Assembly: GCA_021292105.1 (NCBI GenBank)
Contig: CM037874.1
Location: 14,490,615 to 14,554,614 of the forward strand
Origin: Anadara kagoshimensis
Lineage: Eukaryota; Mollusca; Bivalvia; Arcoida; Arcidae
Direction: 5' to 3'
DNA length: 64,000 nt
In this document: one piece after another, positions 12,181 through 22,154 of the stretch
How positions within the stretch are numbered: the stretch's first letter is position 1
Layout: every line of letters starts with the position of its first letter
Position numbers and translations under genes: made by a program
Notes under the pieces: model-generated
Databases searched by the model: none
What the model was told of the DNA's origin: nothing
The model's input: only the letters and a program-made list of their open reading frames with translations

Positions 12181-14007
12181 ATGTGTTTTGGATTTTCAAG
12201 TAAACATATTAAGTCCTGGGAATCGATATCGGCACCACGCCATGTGTTAGAGTGGTTAGAAAAAGGAGTCCCGATTCCATTTTGTAAGGAACCTAATTCA
12301 TTTGAGTTGGAAAATTGTTCTACTACATTTAAGCAAACTGAATTTTTGAATAGTGAAATCAGTAGGTTGTATTCCATAGGATGTATTGAAAAGTGTATTG
12401 ATAAGCCTAAATGTTTTAGCCCTATTGGCTGTGTTTCAAAACGAAAAAACAAGTTTTATTTCTTATTGTGTTACTCCTAAATATAGGAATGAGGACATAC
12501 GAGATGCTGCGGAAATATTAAAACCAGATGACCTTTTTGTGTCTATAGACATTAAAGATGGATATTATCACATTCCCATCGCGGAAAATTTTCGCGATTT
12601 TTTAGGGTTTCGGTGGCAAAACACGTACTTCCGGTGGAACGTACTTCCGTTTGGTCTTAGCTGTTCCCCCTTTTATTTCAATAAAACGTTGCGTCCTATT
12701 ATAACATTCTTACGTGCTCAACATCTACGCGTCACGGTTTAGGTGGACGATTTTTTATTGGCTGCTAACCCTTCGGATATTACAGATTGTATCGATCAGT
12801 TAATTCATACCGTCGAGGATCTAGGTTTTCAGATTAATTACGAAAAGTCGCAGCTTGTGCCGTCCCCGAAAATTGACTTTATTGGATATACTATATCTAG
12901 TGTTAGTCGTAAGCTAAGGTTCAGCGTAAACGAGTTATTAAACTAAAACGTTGTATTGCCAAAGAGTTAGGCTCGGACCGCGTTTCCGCTTGTACGCTTG
13001 CTAAGGTAGCAGGTCAATGTGTTTCGGTAACGTGGGCGGTTTCCCCGGGTAAATTGTTACTGCGCGGGGTATATAGACTGTTAAATACTCGTACTAATTG
13101 GGAAAGTACATTACTTTTGACTGACGAAGTCACAGAGGAATTAAACTGGTGGTTACAGGCTATTGACCACTGGAACTACAGGGAAATATGCAACCGTCCG
13201 GTCGAGATTCAGGTTGTTACCGACGCGTCCCACCTTGGATGGGGGACTGTTTGCAACGGGCAAATAGCATCGGGCGACTGGAATATTCGAATATCTCGCA
13301 AATCGTCAAATCATCGCGAATTAATGGCTATTTTGATAGCAATAAAAGCATTCATGCCTATTCTACGTCACAAGAGTATTCAAATACTTACAGACAATAT
13401 TTCGGCGATGGTGTATATCAATCACAAAGGTGGTCCCTGCAAAGATCTATCACAGCTAGCTATTGCGATATGGTCGGAGGCTGTAGAAAATGGGATCTCG
13501 CTTCAGTGCGCTCATATATCTGGCAAGCAAAACACGAACGCGGACTTCTGGTCGAGAACACCAGACAAACACAACTGGCAGTTACACCCTCGGTTGTTCG
13601 CGTATATCGACAAAATATGGGGTCCGCACACCATCGATCGATTTGCAAATTGTCAGAATACACAGCTGACAAGATTCAACAGCCGCTACTGGGATCCGTT
13701 ATCGGAAGGTATAGATGCACTCGCCCAAACCAACTGGGCACGAGAAAACAATTTTATCAACGCTCCTTTTTGTCTGCTTCCACGGGTTTTGGAAAACGTC
13801 ATTTGTCAACAGGCATTCGCGACCGTAATAGCTTCAAAATGGCCGGCCCAAAATTGGTTCAACAAACTAGTAAATCTTTCGATCGATCAACCGCTACGAT
13901 TGCCAAACAATCGGAGAATTTGTCGCGCGATGGGTGTCATTCCCGAACCTTGTCGAAACCGGAAATGGACTTTATATGCTTGGAGAGTGAGTGGGGCAAA
14001 ACTTTAG
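12181..14007 (+). pseudogene. Reverse transcriptase/RNase H of the Ngaro-like element, broken
   Basis: The DIRS-type pol start (WLEKGVPIPF) lies in one frame, with a shift near 12445. RT motifs follow: VSIDIKDGYYHIPI and LPFGLSCSPFYFNKTL. TAG at 12740-12742 occupies the first position of the Y-x-D-D catalytic motif (VDD follows), and another frameshift lies near 12920. RNase H reads TDASHLGWG, NHRELMAI, LTDN and SGKQNTNADFWSR, so its carboxylates are present. The DIRS-type tail (TIDRFANCQNTQLTRFNS) follows. No full-length polymerase could be made from this copy. Confidence 0.85.
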
Positions 14008-14054
14008 ATAACCATCGTTGGTCTTAGCGCGCCATAAAACGTTTTTCGTCGTCT

Positions 14055-14960
14055 TTGGCCTCTAGTACCTTACGGTCCTATAACAACGCAATACTTAAAT
14101 TATCCAAATTTTGTTCTCGTAATAATTGCGAATTTCCACCTAGGTGTTCTGCAGACCTGGCTAACTTTTTATGTGACATTGCTGAAGGTTCTTGTAGACC
14201 TAGTTCAGTTTTACACACCGCGTCAGCGGCTATTGGCCGCTAAAGAAATGGATAACTTAATGGAGACGGATTTAATCCAAAGGTTAATAACAGCTTTAAT
14301 AAAATCGGGAACTTCAGCACCTATGGCTCGATCTAAAGTGATGCCAATCAAAAACTTTTATGATCTTTTCCACAACTGGCCTGAAAATTCAGAGTTGGAC
14401 ACTAAACGTTTAAGACTTAAGGCCGTTACTTTGTTATCTTTAACTGTAATGTTAAGACCATCTGATGTGGCGCCAATGTTGATGAAAAGGTGTGTTTTTG
14501 TGTTAATCAACTAGGGTTCGATAGTGACAGTTTGAAAATAACGTTTTTCGGGATAAAAAATGACACTAAGCAGTCGGGCTTCGAGATAGTATTGCCGAAA
14601 AGTAGTCAGTACAAAATTGACCCAGTTTCCACGTTATATGACTATGTTAACAGAACAGAACCTCAGAGGCAGGTTAATGGACCCGTTTTTCTAACTCTAA
14701 GAGAACCATTTAATGCTCTTGAAGCTTCGTCGATTGCCAAAATATTAGAAAGTTCTATTCAGTTGGCTGGCCTATCCGATCAAGGTTTTACTGCTAAGTC
14801 ATTTCGGCCCACAGGGGCTACTGTAGCAATAGAACAGAATGTTAACCCAGACATAGTTAGAAAGGTCTGTCGTTGGAAAAATTCAGATGTGTTTTATGCA
14901 CATTATGTGCATTCTAGGACTCTGAGTTGTTTTACGGATAATATTCTTAATTTTAAGTGA
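14055..14960 (+). pseudogene. Tyrosine recombinase of the Ngaro-like element, frameshifted
   Basis: Three overlapping frames (14055-14243, 14173-14514, 14490-14960) give a continuous phage-integrase-like protein with two frameshifts. The N-terminal core-binding part is STLRSYNNAILKLSKFC. LTVMLRPSDVAPM holds the first catalytic Arg, and SFRPTGATVAIEQ with VCRWKNSDVFYAHYVH holds the C-terminal active-site region and candidate Tyr. It would insert circular cDNA in place of a DDE integrase. Confidence 0.8.
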
Positions 14961-14989
14961 CTTTATTTTCATGTTTTATCTCATCATCT

Positions 14990-15555
14990 TGGCAATTAGT
15001 TAATGTTTTTTTTCTATATGTTAAATAAACATTTTTATTATACCTCATTAGAAAAATACGATGCTATCTGTAATTTGATTGGATCGTTGGATCACGTGAT
15101 CAGGGTGGAGAAAACATCGTGTATCCCTCTAAAAACATCATATCCCACCTCTTCGGAACACATTATGACGTCACAATGATATGACGTCATCGATGGAGAA
15201 TCTGTTATGACGTTCTAGCGTTTGCCTCCGATGAGTTCCGATAGGAGATAAAGCAATGAATCGGAGAAGGAATGATGTTTTCAGGTTGTCTTTTTACAAA
15301 ATATTTTTCTTTCTTTCTGTCTTTCTTATTACAATGGTTATCTTTCGGTATAATAAACAATTTATTGCCTTTTAATGAGGGAGATATGAAGATTTGTTCA
15401 CCCTTAACAAGTCACATTTCCCTCGGGCTTCGCCCTCGGGAAATATGACTTGTTGCGGGTGAACAAATCTTCATATCTCCCTCATTAAAAGGCAATAAAT
15501 GTATAATATACTTTGTACGTTAGTGTTTGTTCCCTATGACGTAGATTTACAAAAA
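14990..15555 (+). repeat. Ngaro-like repeat B1, interrupted by about 460 bp
   Basis: The left half (ttggcaattagttaatg to aaataaacattt) and right half (atactttgtacgttagtg to tttacaaaaa) are contiguous in B2 at 15719-15820. Here they are separated by 15041-15505, which includes the hairpin at 15361-15499. Confidence 0.7.
15361..15499. repeat. Near-perfect hairpin (fold-back element)
   Basis: Arms 15361-15428 and 15432-15499 are inverse repeats starting tttattgccttttaatgag, with a 3-base TTC loop; the apex reads gggcttcgccc. The apex of the hairpin at 24450-24609 is the reverse complement of this one. Confidence 0.85.
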
Positions 15556-15647
15556 TAGCAGTCATGGGAACAAATGCTGACGTCATACTTAGACAGACAG
15601 CCATACGTCATGATGACGTATGGTCTGTGACGTTCTCAGCTTGTTCA
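15556..15647 (+). repeat. Ngaro-like terminal repeat A2
   Basis: Identical to A1 across 92 bases, including the TGACGTCA core. Confidence 0.9.
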
Positions 15648-15718
15648 GATTGTTGTATGTATAGGTGTGTATGTGAGATGTATAGGTGTGTGAGTGAACG
15701 AGTGTGTGAGAATATGGC

Positions 15719-15820
15719 AATTAGTTAATGTTTATTTTTATACACATGTATATGTTAAATAAACATTTATATACTTTGTACGTTAGTGTTTGTTCCCTAT
15801 GACGTAGATTTACAAAAACA
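15719..15820 (+). repeat. Ngaro-like repeat B2, uninterrupted
   Basis: The two halves of B1 are joined here, so it works as an empty-site reference for the B1 insertion. Confidence 0.7.
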
Positions 15821-15822
15821 GG

Positions 15823-16705
15823 CTATCGTTGCTGAAGGCAGTACCGAAGATCCATCAGAATTTCAGAATTCAAGCGGATGCTGCGCGTTGATCCAGCCAA
15901 GATTCTGGGACTGGAAGAGTGTCTCTCATCGGTTCTTCTCAACGCACGTTGCTGAGAGAACCATTACCGGTGAGACTGATACAGGTTGCAATCACCTTGA
16001 AGTATTTGTGTTCTGGAATAGCCAACGCAGACATCAGCCACATATTCCGAGTTTCAACCATGCAACATAATCTCACACACTTTTGAGGCTATCCATGAAC
16101 ACTATTCAGAACAAGTTCTGGTGTGTCAAGAAGGACCTCAAAAACGGAAGAAGACTACACTGACGTATTTGAATCGAGATGGCAATTTTCTTATTGTGTG
16201 GACGCATTGGATGGGAAGCATGTTGCCATTGCCAAGCCCTTCAAGACTACGAGGGTTTCTACTCCACCGTACTTATGGCTCTGGTTGATGCCGATTACAA
16301 GTTTCAGTGGGTGAACATTAGTGCCGCAATATCCTCTTATTACGCCCCGATATGGAACCATACAGACATACTACAACTCACTGAGGAGAGATCAATCAGT
16401 TAGCCACAAGCAGAACTACTATCAAGACAATCTGACGTCAGTGATAAATTCATTGTTTCAGACGAGATTTTCGCCCTCCAGACGTCGTTGATGAAACCAG
16501 GAAGTGATCTCTCAAGAGGACAGTGTATTTTCAACTACATACTCTCTAGCTCCATGCGAGGTGGAAATTACATTTATCATACTGTCAAAGAGGTTAACTA
16601 TGCGACTGTAGCATTAAGAAGGCAACAACAGAAACTGGTGGGTGATAAGCAACCAACATCACAGGCAAGAATAAATGAAGCTGATAAGCATAAGGGGAAA
16701 CCATG
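15823..16705 (+). pseudogene. PIF/Harbinger transposase relic
   Basis: Degenerate across frames. Readable blocks in family order: FSYCVDALDGKHVAIAKP (first catalytic Asp), then GFYSTVLMALVDADYKFQWV (second Asp), PIWNHTDI, KFIVSDEIFALQTSLMKPG, and CIFNYILSSSMRGG where intact members have an FNYRLSRARR-like block with the Glu nearby. These match the DDE superfamily-4 nuclease of Harbinger elements. Stops and frameshifts show it is dead. It directly abuts the Ngaro-like element. Confidence 0.75.
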
Positions 16706-17087
16706 ATGCACTATGTCCAATTTGTAGTTTTCCTACAAACGATGGCAGGACAAATTTGATAGACAATAAAAAACTTGGTCACAAGTTTATTGGCCAGCCC
16801 TCAAAACATCCTTCTAAGGACCACCAGCATCAAAGAAGATTCAGCAACTTCTTGTGTTTACTGATAAATACATAAATAAATAAACAAATGGAACAAATAA
16901 AAATAATTAAATATTTTATAGTAGACATTTTGTTAGTAGAAATTTCGAATTTGGAACTAGGACATAGTGAAAAGTAGTACCAGTAGTAGTAGTATCCTAA
17001 AGTAGTATAGTAGTAGTAGTTGCAGAAGTTATAACTTCCAGCATTGAGCTTGGAGAAATGATACTGAGTACCAAAATGAAGTAGAAT

Positions 17088-17746
17088 TTATGCGAAAATC
17101 GTGGACGTCACGTGAAAAATAGTTTTCACCTTGTATAACGAATTAATTTTAAAAATGACAAGATATTAACAAAGTCAACGCAATAGAGCAATGCAAAGGG
17201 ACAAGAGTTTGTTAAAGAAATACGAGGTTTTTGAAAACGCGACAATTTACGGTTGAGGTTTTATATGATTTATTTTCCTTTTAAAAATGCTGTTCAAGGT
17301 GCGATATTTATATTTTAAGGCCACTAATAATCCAAAATACAACAAGTCATTAAAAGTACACGGTCACACAATACTGTTCTATTTGAATTTAAGTGAATAT
17401 TGTTTGAACAATGCTGGACTATAAACAGCCGAATATGCCTCAACAATAATCAAGTAATATACAAACTTCGCTTTTATAATCTTACCTTAGATCGTTGGTA
17501 GCCTTAGAATATGAACTATCACGCCTGGCACACGCATTTGTAAAAGAAAAACAAATCATATAGAAAACCTCAACCGTAAATTGTCGAGTTTTCAAAAACC
17601 TCGTATTTCGTTAACAAATTCTGGCCCCTTTGCAATGCTCTATGGAGTTGACTATGTTAATATCTTTTCATTTTTTTAAAATTAATTCGTTATACAAGAT
17701 GAAAACTATTTTCCCCAACACGTGTTATTTTGCACAATTTTCATAA
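17088..17746. mobile_element. Fold-back element with about 190-bp inverted arms
   Basis: The arm at about 17088-17275 (agttttcaccttgtataacg, acgaggtttttgaaaacg) is the inverse of 17550-17746 (cgttatacaagatgaaaact). The roughly 270-base centre is non-coding. No TSD resolved. Confidence 0.75.
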
Positions 17747-17929
17747 AAAAATGCAACAAATATTAAAAAAATTCTTAAATTATCAAATCCTGTTTTACCC
17801 TCACACCTCTTTCACGCTTTTCAACCAAATGGTTTACCATTTTCACTTGAATTTTCCTACTTAGATGACCCTTATAAAGGGCTATTGCGTGCTAACGCGA
17901 ATGCAAAAACTTTCGCATGAGCATGCAAT

Positions 17930-18285
17930 AACTTTTGTGTGAGCACACAATATGAAAAATATTTGTGTCACCTCTGTGCCACCGCAGATTCTAGTGAACA
18001 CAGAAATTTTTGTAACTTTTGTGTGAGCACACAATATGAAAAATATTTGTGTCACCTCTGTGCCACCGCAGATTCTAGTGAACACAGAAATTTTTGTAAC
18101 TTTTGTGTGAGCACACAATATGAATAATATTTTTCATGTCACCTCTGTGCCACCGCAGATTCTAGTGAACACAGAAATTTTTGTAACTTTTGTCTGAGCA
18201 CACAATATGAATAATATTTTTCATGTCACCTCTGTGCCACCGCAGATTCTAGTGAACACAGAAATTTTTGTAACTTTTGTGTGAC
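17930..18285. repeat. Tandem repeat, 84-87-bp unit, about 4 copies
   Basis: gagcacacaatatga recurs at 17941, 18025, 18109 and 18196 (last with one change). ORFs called on both strands here only reflect the repeat. Confidence 0.9.
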
Positions 18286-18289
18286 ATTT

Positions 18290-18475
18290 GAGTGCTTTAA
18301 AGCGCGTTTATGCCTGGGTTCGATTCTCACTCGGGACAGATCCTAGTTTGAGAAAGTTTGATTGCCTAAGGTCGGTGGTTTTCTCTAGTTTCTGCCACCA
18401 TCCTAAAACTGACCGTCTCAATATAAGTGAAAAATCTTAACTGGGGCGTAAAACACCATTCCAGATAATATTATG
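18290..18475 (+). mobile_element. tRNA-derived SINE
   Basis: The B box gggttcgattctcactc follows a degenerate A-box region. It ends in the shared tail gtctcaatataagtgaaaaa and ctggggcgtaaaacac seen in the other SINEs here. Confidence 0.6.
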
Positions 18476-18914
18476 CAATGAATAAACTTACTGTACCCTT
18501 TTTTCACAAAGAAATTTTAAGTTAACAACTTATATGACACTCAATAGCAGGTACATGTAAACTTTAAAATCATAAAATGCAAATTCATTCACTTTTTATA
18601 CATTCTGTTTTTAAAGCAGTTTTATTTTTGGATCTTCGATGAAGCAGAAATTACAACATATACATGTATAAGACAACACGCTCTGCTGCATGAACAAAAT
18701 TGTGCACATTAAACAGAAGTTGCATTATGGGACGATAGACTCGGGTTTTACAACCAATAATTTTGATTCAGTCGGTTATGTATGATGTAATTTTGTTGTT
18801 GTTCGTTTCTATTTACTTAACGACGGGGTGAAATTTTGTATGTCAATTTACTGATCACAAACGCACACTGTATTTATAAATTGGTATACACGTGAGTATT
18901 ATACCGGTATATGA

Positions 18915-18917
18915 TAT

Positions 18918-18972
<55 letters not shown>

Positions 18973-18973
18973 T
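18915..18973. repeat. (TTTA)n microsatellite
   Basis: About 14 tandem TTTA units. Confidence 0.95.
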
Positions 18974-19399
18974 AGTTGTATATAACTTGTTTAAAGAAAG
19001 CATTTCTATGACTTCTAAGTCGATAGTTTAATCTTTTGGTTTTTGTCACAAACGTTCGTTAGATACTGACGTTCATAGTTTCGACTACTGTTACGCCTAT
19101 CTGTGGTGAACTTGTTCTCCGAGCAAGTACCTGATCATGAATGTTCGCTATTACAAGCTCACTCGCATATCTCAAGTGAACTTGTTTTAGATGAATCCTT
19201 AGATGTTAAAGAGTTCAAAGAGTTTTGTGATGAATAGGTAAAATAATAGCTGATGCAACGATGCATTCGAAACATTACAACCAAATCAACCAACAAATGT
19301 TCTTTGTATTACGCATTTTTCTTCTAAAATTATAATTCGTGTAGGTACCATCAGTTGAATATAAGAAAAGTATATATATGTTTCTTCAAAGGTACTTTG

Positions 19400-19525
19400 T
19401 AGATACCAGTTTTGCAATTGATACAGTGCCCATCCAAAGTCACAAGTTTCATGATCAGTGGTATAGATACCAGTTTTGCAATTTATCCAGTGCCAATCCA
19501 AAGCCACAAGATTTATGATCAGTTG
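19400..19525. repeat. Two-copy tandem duplication
   Basis: tagataccagttttgcaatt through ccaaag.cacaag and atgatcagt occurs twice, about 65-70 bases apart, with substitutions. Confidence 0.7.
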
Positions 19526-20630
19526 TTTTAAAGTTATTATGTAATATTCTTTGTTTTTGATTATGTCCTCACTTCCCTGGTGGGAGTCCATGTGTTTTAC
19601 TTCATTTGGCTTTTTGGTTTACTTTTGTGATTGTGGTTTGGACATGGACCGAATATCAAGTTTTTTTCAGATTCGTTGAATAATAATTTATTTTATTTTA
19701 ATTAATCAATTGGTTTTGGAATTATGATTTGAACATGGATCGGTATGTTTGTGAATGACTGTTTGGATTTGGATTTGAACATGAATCGGTATCTTTGTGG
19801 TTCTTTTTTGGGTTGTAATTTGTACATAGAACAGAAAGTTTGAGATTGACATTTCGGATAGTGATTTGAAAGTGATTTGGTATGTTTGTGAGTGACTTTT
19901 TAATTTTTATTTGAACATGAAATTTGTAGTTCATTTTTGGGGTTGTAATTTAAATATCGATCAGTATGTTTGTTGTTGACTTTTGGGGTAGAGAATTGAA
20001 ATTTGAACAGTATGTTTGTGGTTAAATTTTGGGATGGAAATTTAACATGCATGTATCTGTATGTTTGTGGTTGATTTTTGGAATTGTGATTTGAACATAT
20101 ATCTATGTTTAGGATTGTGATTTGTATGTGATTGGCCTTTGGGTTTGTGATTTGAACACGAATTGTATGTTTTGGTTGATATTGGGGATTGTTGTTTGGA
20201 CACGGACGTGTATGTTTGTGGTTGAAATGGATTGTGATTTAAACATGTATCGACATGTTTGTGATTGATGTTGAAGATTATGATTTGAACACGAATACGT
20301 ATGTTTGTGGTTGACTTTTGAGATAGTGAACTGAACGTGAATCGGTATCTCTGTGGTTCATTTTTGGGTTTTCGGTTTGAACATGGATTGGTATCTTTTT
20401 GCTTGATATTTGGTACTGTGATTTGAACACGGTCAGTATGTTTGCTGTTGCTTTTGGTATTGTGATATTAACACGGATCGGTATATTTGTGGTTGATGTT
20501 GTGAATCTGAACACGGATAGGTATGTTTGTGACTTTTATGATTTTGAACTGAACATGAATCGGTATTTTTGTGGTTCGTTTTTGGGTTTGTGATTCGAAT
20601 ATGTATCGGTATGTTTGTTGTTCAACGTTG

Positions 20631-20852
20631 GGATTGTGATTTGTATGTGGCTGTGCTTTGGGATTGTGATTTGTATGTGGCTGTGCTTTGGGATTGTGAT
20701 TTGTATGTGGCTGTGCTTTGGGATTGTGATTTATATATGGCTGTGCTTTGGGATTGTGATTTGTATGTGGCTGTGCTTTGGGATTGTGATTTGTATGTGG
20801 CTGTGCTTTGGGATTGTGATTTGTATGTGGCTGTGCTTTGGGATTGTGATTT
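20631..20852. repeat. Homogeneous 30-bp sub-array, about 7 copies
   Basis: The unit ggattgtgatttgtatgtgg ctgtgctttg is nearly invariant, so this is the youngest part of the array. Confidence 0.9.
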
Positions 20853-20947
20853 GAACACGAATTGGTGTTTGCGGTTGATTTTGGTATTGTGGTATGAACA
20901 CGGATCAGTATGTATGTGATTGATGTTGGGGATTATGATTTGAACAT

Positions 20948-21190
20948 GGATAGGTATGTATGTTAATGACTTATTGGATTTTGGTTTGAATATAAATCGG
21001 TATCTTTGTGGTTCATTTTTTGGTTTTTGGATAGGTATGTTTGTTAATGACGTATTGGATTTTGGTTTGAATATAAATCGGTATCTTTGTGGTTCATTTT
21101 TTGGTTTTTGGATAGGTATGTATGTTAATGACTTATTGGATTTTGGTTTGAATATAAATCGGTATCTTTGTGGTTCATTTTTTGGTTTTG
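20948..21190. repeat. About 81-bp sub-array, 3 copies
   Basis: ggataggtatgt.tgttaatg through gtggttcattttttggtttt three times with very few differences. Confidence 0.85.
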
Positions 21191-21671
21191 TGTTTGTGAT
21201 TTGAACATAATCGGTGTGCTTGTAGTTGATTTTGGGGTTTAGATTTGAACGCGAATCGGTATCTTTGTGGTTCATTTTTTTAGTTTTTGATTTGAATATG
21301 GATTGGTATGTTTGTGGTTTATATTTGGTATTGTTATTTAAACACGGGTCGGTGTGTTCATGGTGAACATCAGGTATCAGTGTAATTGTGATTGATATTT
21401 AGGATTGTGATTTGAACATGGATCGGTGTGTTTGTGGTTGATTTTGGGGATCGTGGTTTGAACACGGATGAGTGTGTTTGTGGTTAAAATTTGGGATTGT
21501 GATTTGAATATGTATCGGCATGTCTATGGTTGGCTTATCATATTTTAGTGTACCTTCAAACAATGTTCAAACGATGTTCAGAAACTGTAATGAAATTCAA
21601 TATGGTACACCGTGATATCTCTTATATTTTCTAGCTAGTACCACTAGAAAGAAAGAACTGTTCAGAGCAAC

Positions 21672-21941
21672 ATGTCAGAAAACAGAGCTGTAATCAAGAA
21701 TGCTGATATGGCAGAAGACATGCAGCAGGATGCCGTCGACGTGGCAACACAAGCTAGAGAAAAGTACAACATTGAAAAAGATATTGCTGCTTACATCAAG
21801 AAAGAATTCGACAAAAAATACAACCCAACATGGCACTGCATAGTCGGAAGGAACTTTGGAAGCTACGTGACCCATGAAACAAAGCATTTTATATACTTCT
21901 ATTTACAACAAGTGGCTGTCCTGCTTTTCAAATCTGGTTAA
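21672..21941 (+). CDS. DYNLL1: Dynein light chain LC8
   Basis: 89 codons plus TAA, the family's usual length, with the near-invariant core [40 protein letters not shown] and [20 protein letters not shown]8 is a small homodimeric hub that binds short linear motifs and is a subunit of cytoplasmic and axonemal dynein and myosin V. All expected residues are present. The coding region is one exon; a tattttctag acceptor-like site at about 21634 suggests a 5'UTR intron. No poly-A tract or target duplication is seen, so it may be a real gene rather than a retrocopy, but an older retrocopy cannot be excluded. Confidence 0.92.
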   Translation: MSENRAVIKNADMAEDMQQDAVDVATQAREKYNIEKDIAAYIKKEFDKKYNPTWHCIVGRNFGSYVTHETKHFIYFYLQQVAVLLFKSG

Positions 21942-22154
21942 GAGCAAGAAATTCCACACATGCTACAGTAAATAATCAATCCATGTCAAATACAACATGA
22001 CTCAATAACATTGTCAAATTACATGACAACTTTGAAAACTTTGTTGTGCTTGTTTGTGTATTCACTTCATCTATTAATAAAAGCTATGTCTTTATTTTAC
22101 GTCTTGGTGTCATTTCCAATACACACTGGGTGGTGATCAACCAACATTACTTCA

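Larger units (their letters stand above)
11187..15820 (+). mobile_element. Ngaro/DIRS-like tyrosine-recombinase retrotransposon
   Basis: The parts in order are: terminal repeat A1 (11187-11278), gag-like ORF, reverse transcriptase plus RNase H, tyrosine recombinase, B1 (14990-15555, interrupted), A2 (15556-15647) and B2 (about 15719-15820). This A1-ORFs-B1-A2-B2 order of split direct repeats is the Ngaro layout. A1 and A2 are identical over 92 bases, implying recent movement, yet the pol region carries a stop in the catalytic motif and several frameshifts. I see no integrase or aspartic protease, as expected for this group. Confidence 0.85.
19566..21535. repeat. Minisatellite amplified from the retroelement tail motif
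   Basis: Starts with retroelement tail sequence in reverse (tcacttccctggtggg) and continues as about 40 diverged units of about 46 bases (ggattgtgatttgaacatgg, atcggtatgtttgtggtt). The same motif occurs once, in reverse complement, in the dispersed copies at 1580, 2270, 37880 and 39430 (catactaatccatgtccgaa). The array stops about 135 bases before the LC8 start codon. Confidence 0.8.

Noticed and set aside
17882-18127. Cysteine-rich repeat ORFs (STQYEKYLCHLCATADSSEH)
   Set aside because: 84 is a multiple of three, so the tandem repeat stays open; both strands are open and no gene context exists.
20569-21275. Long repetitive ORFs on both strands
   Set aside because: They follow the 30-bp and 81-bp sub-arrays, and the peptides are low-complexity repeats.
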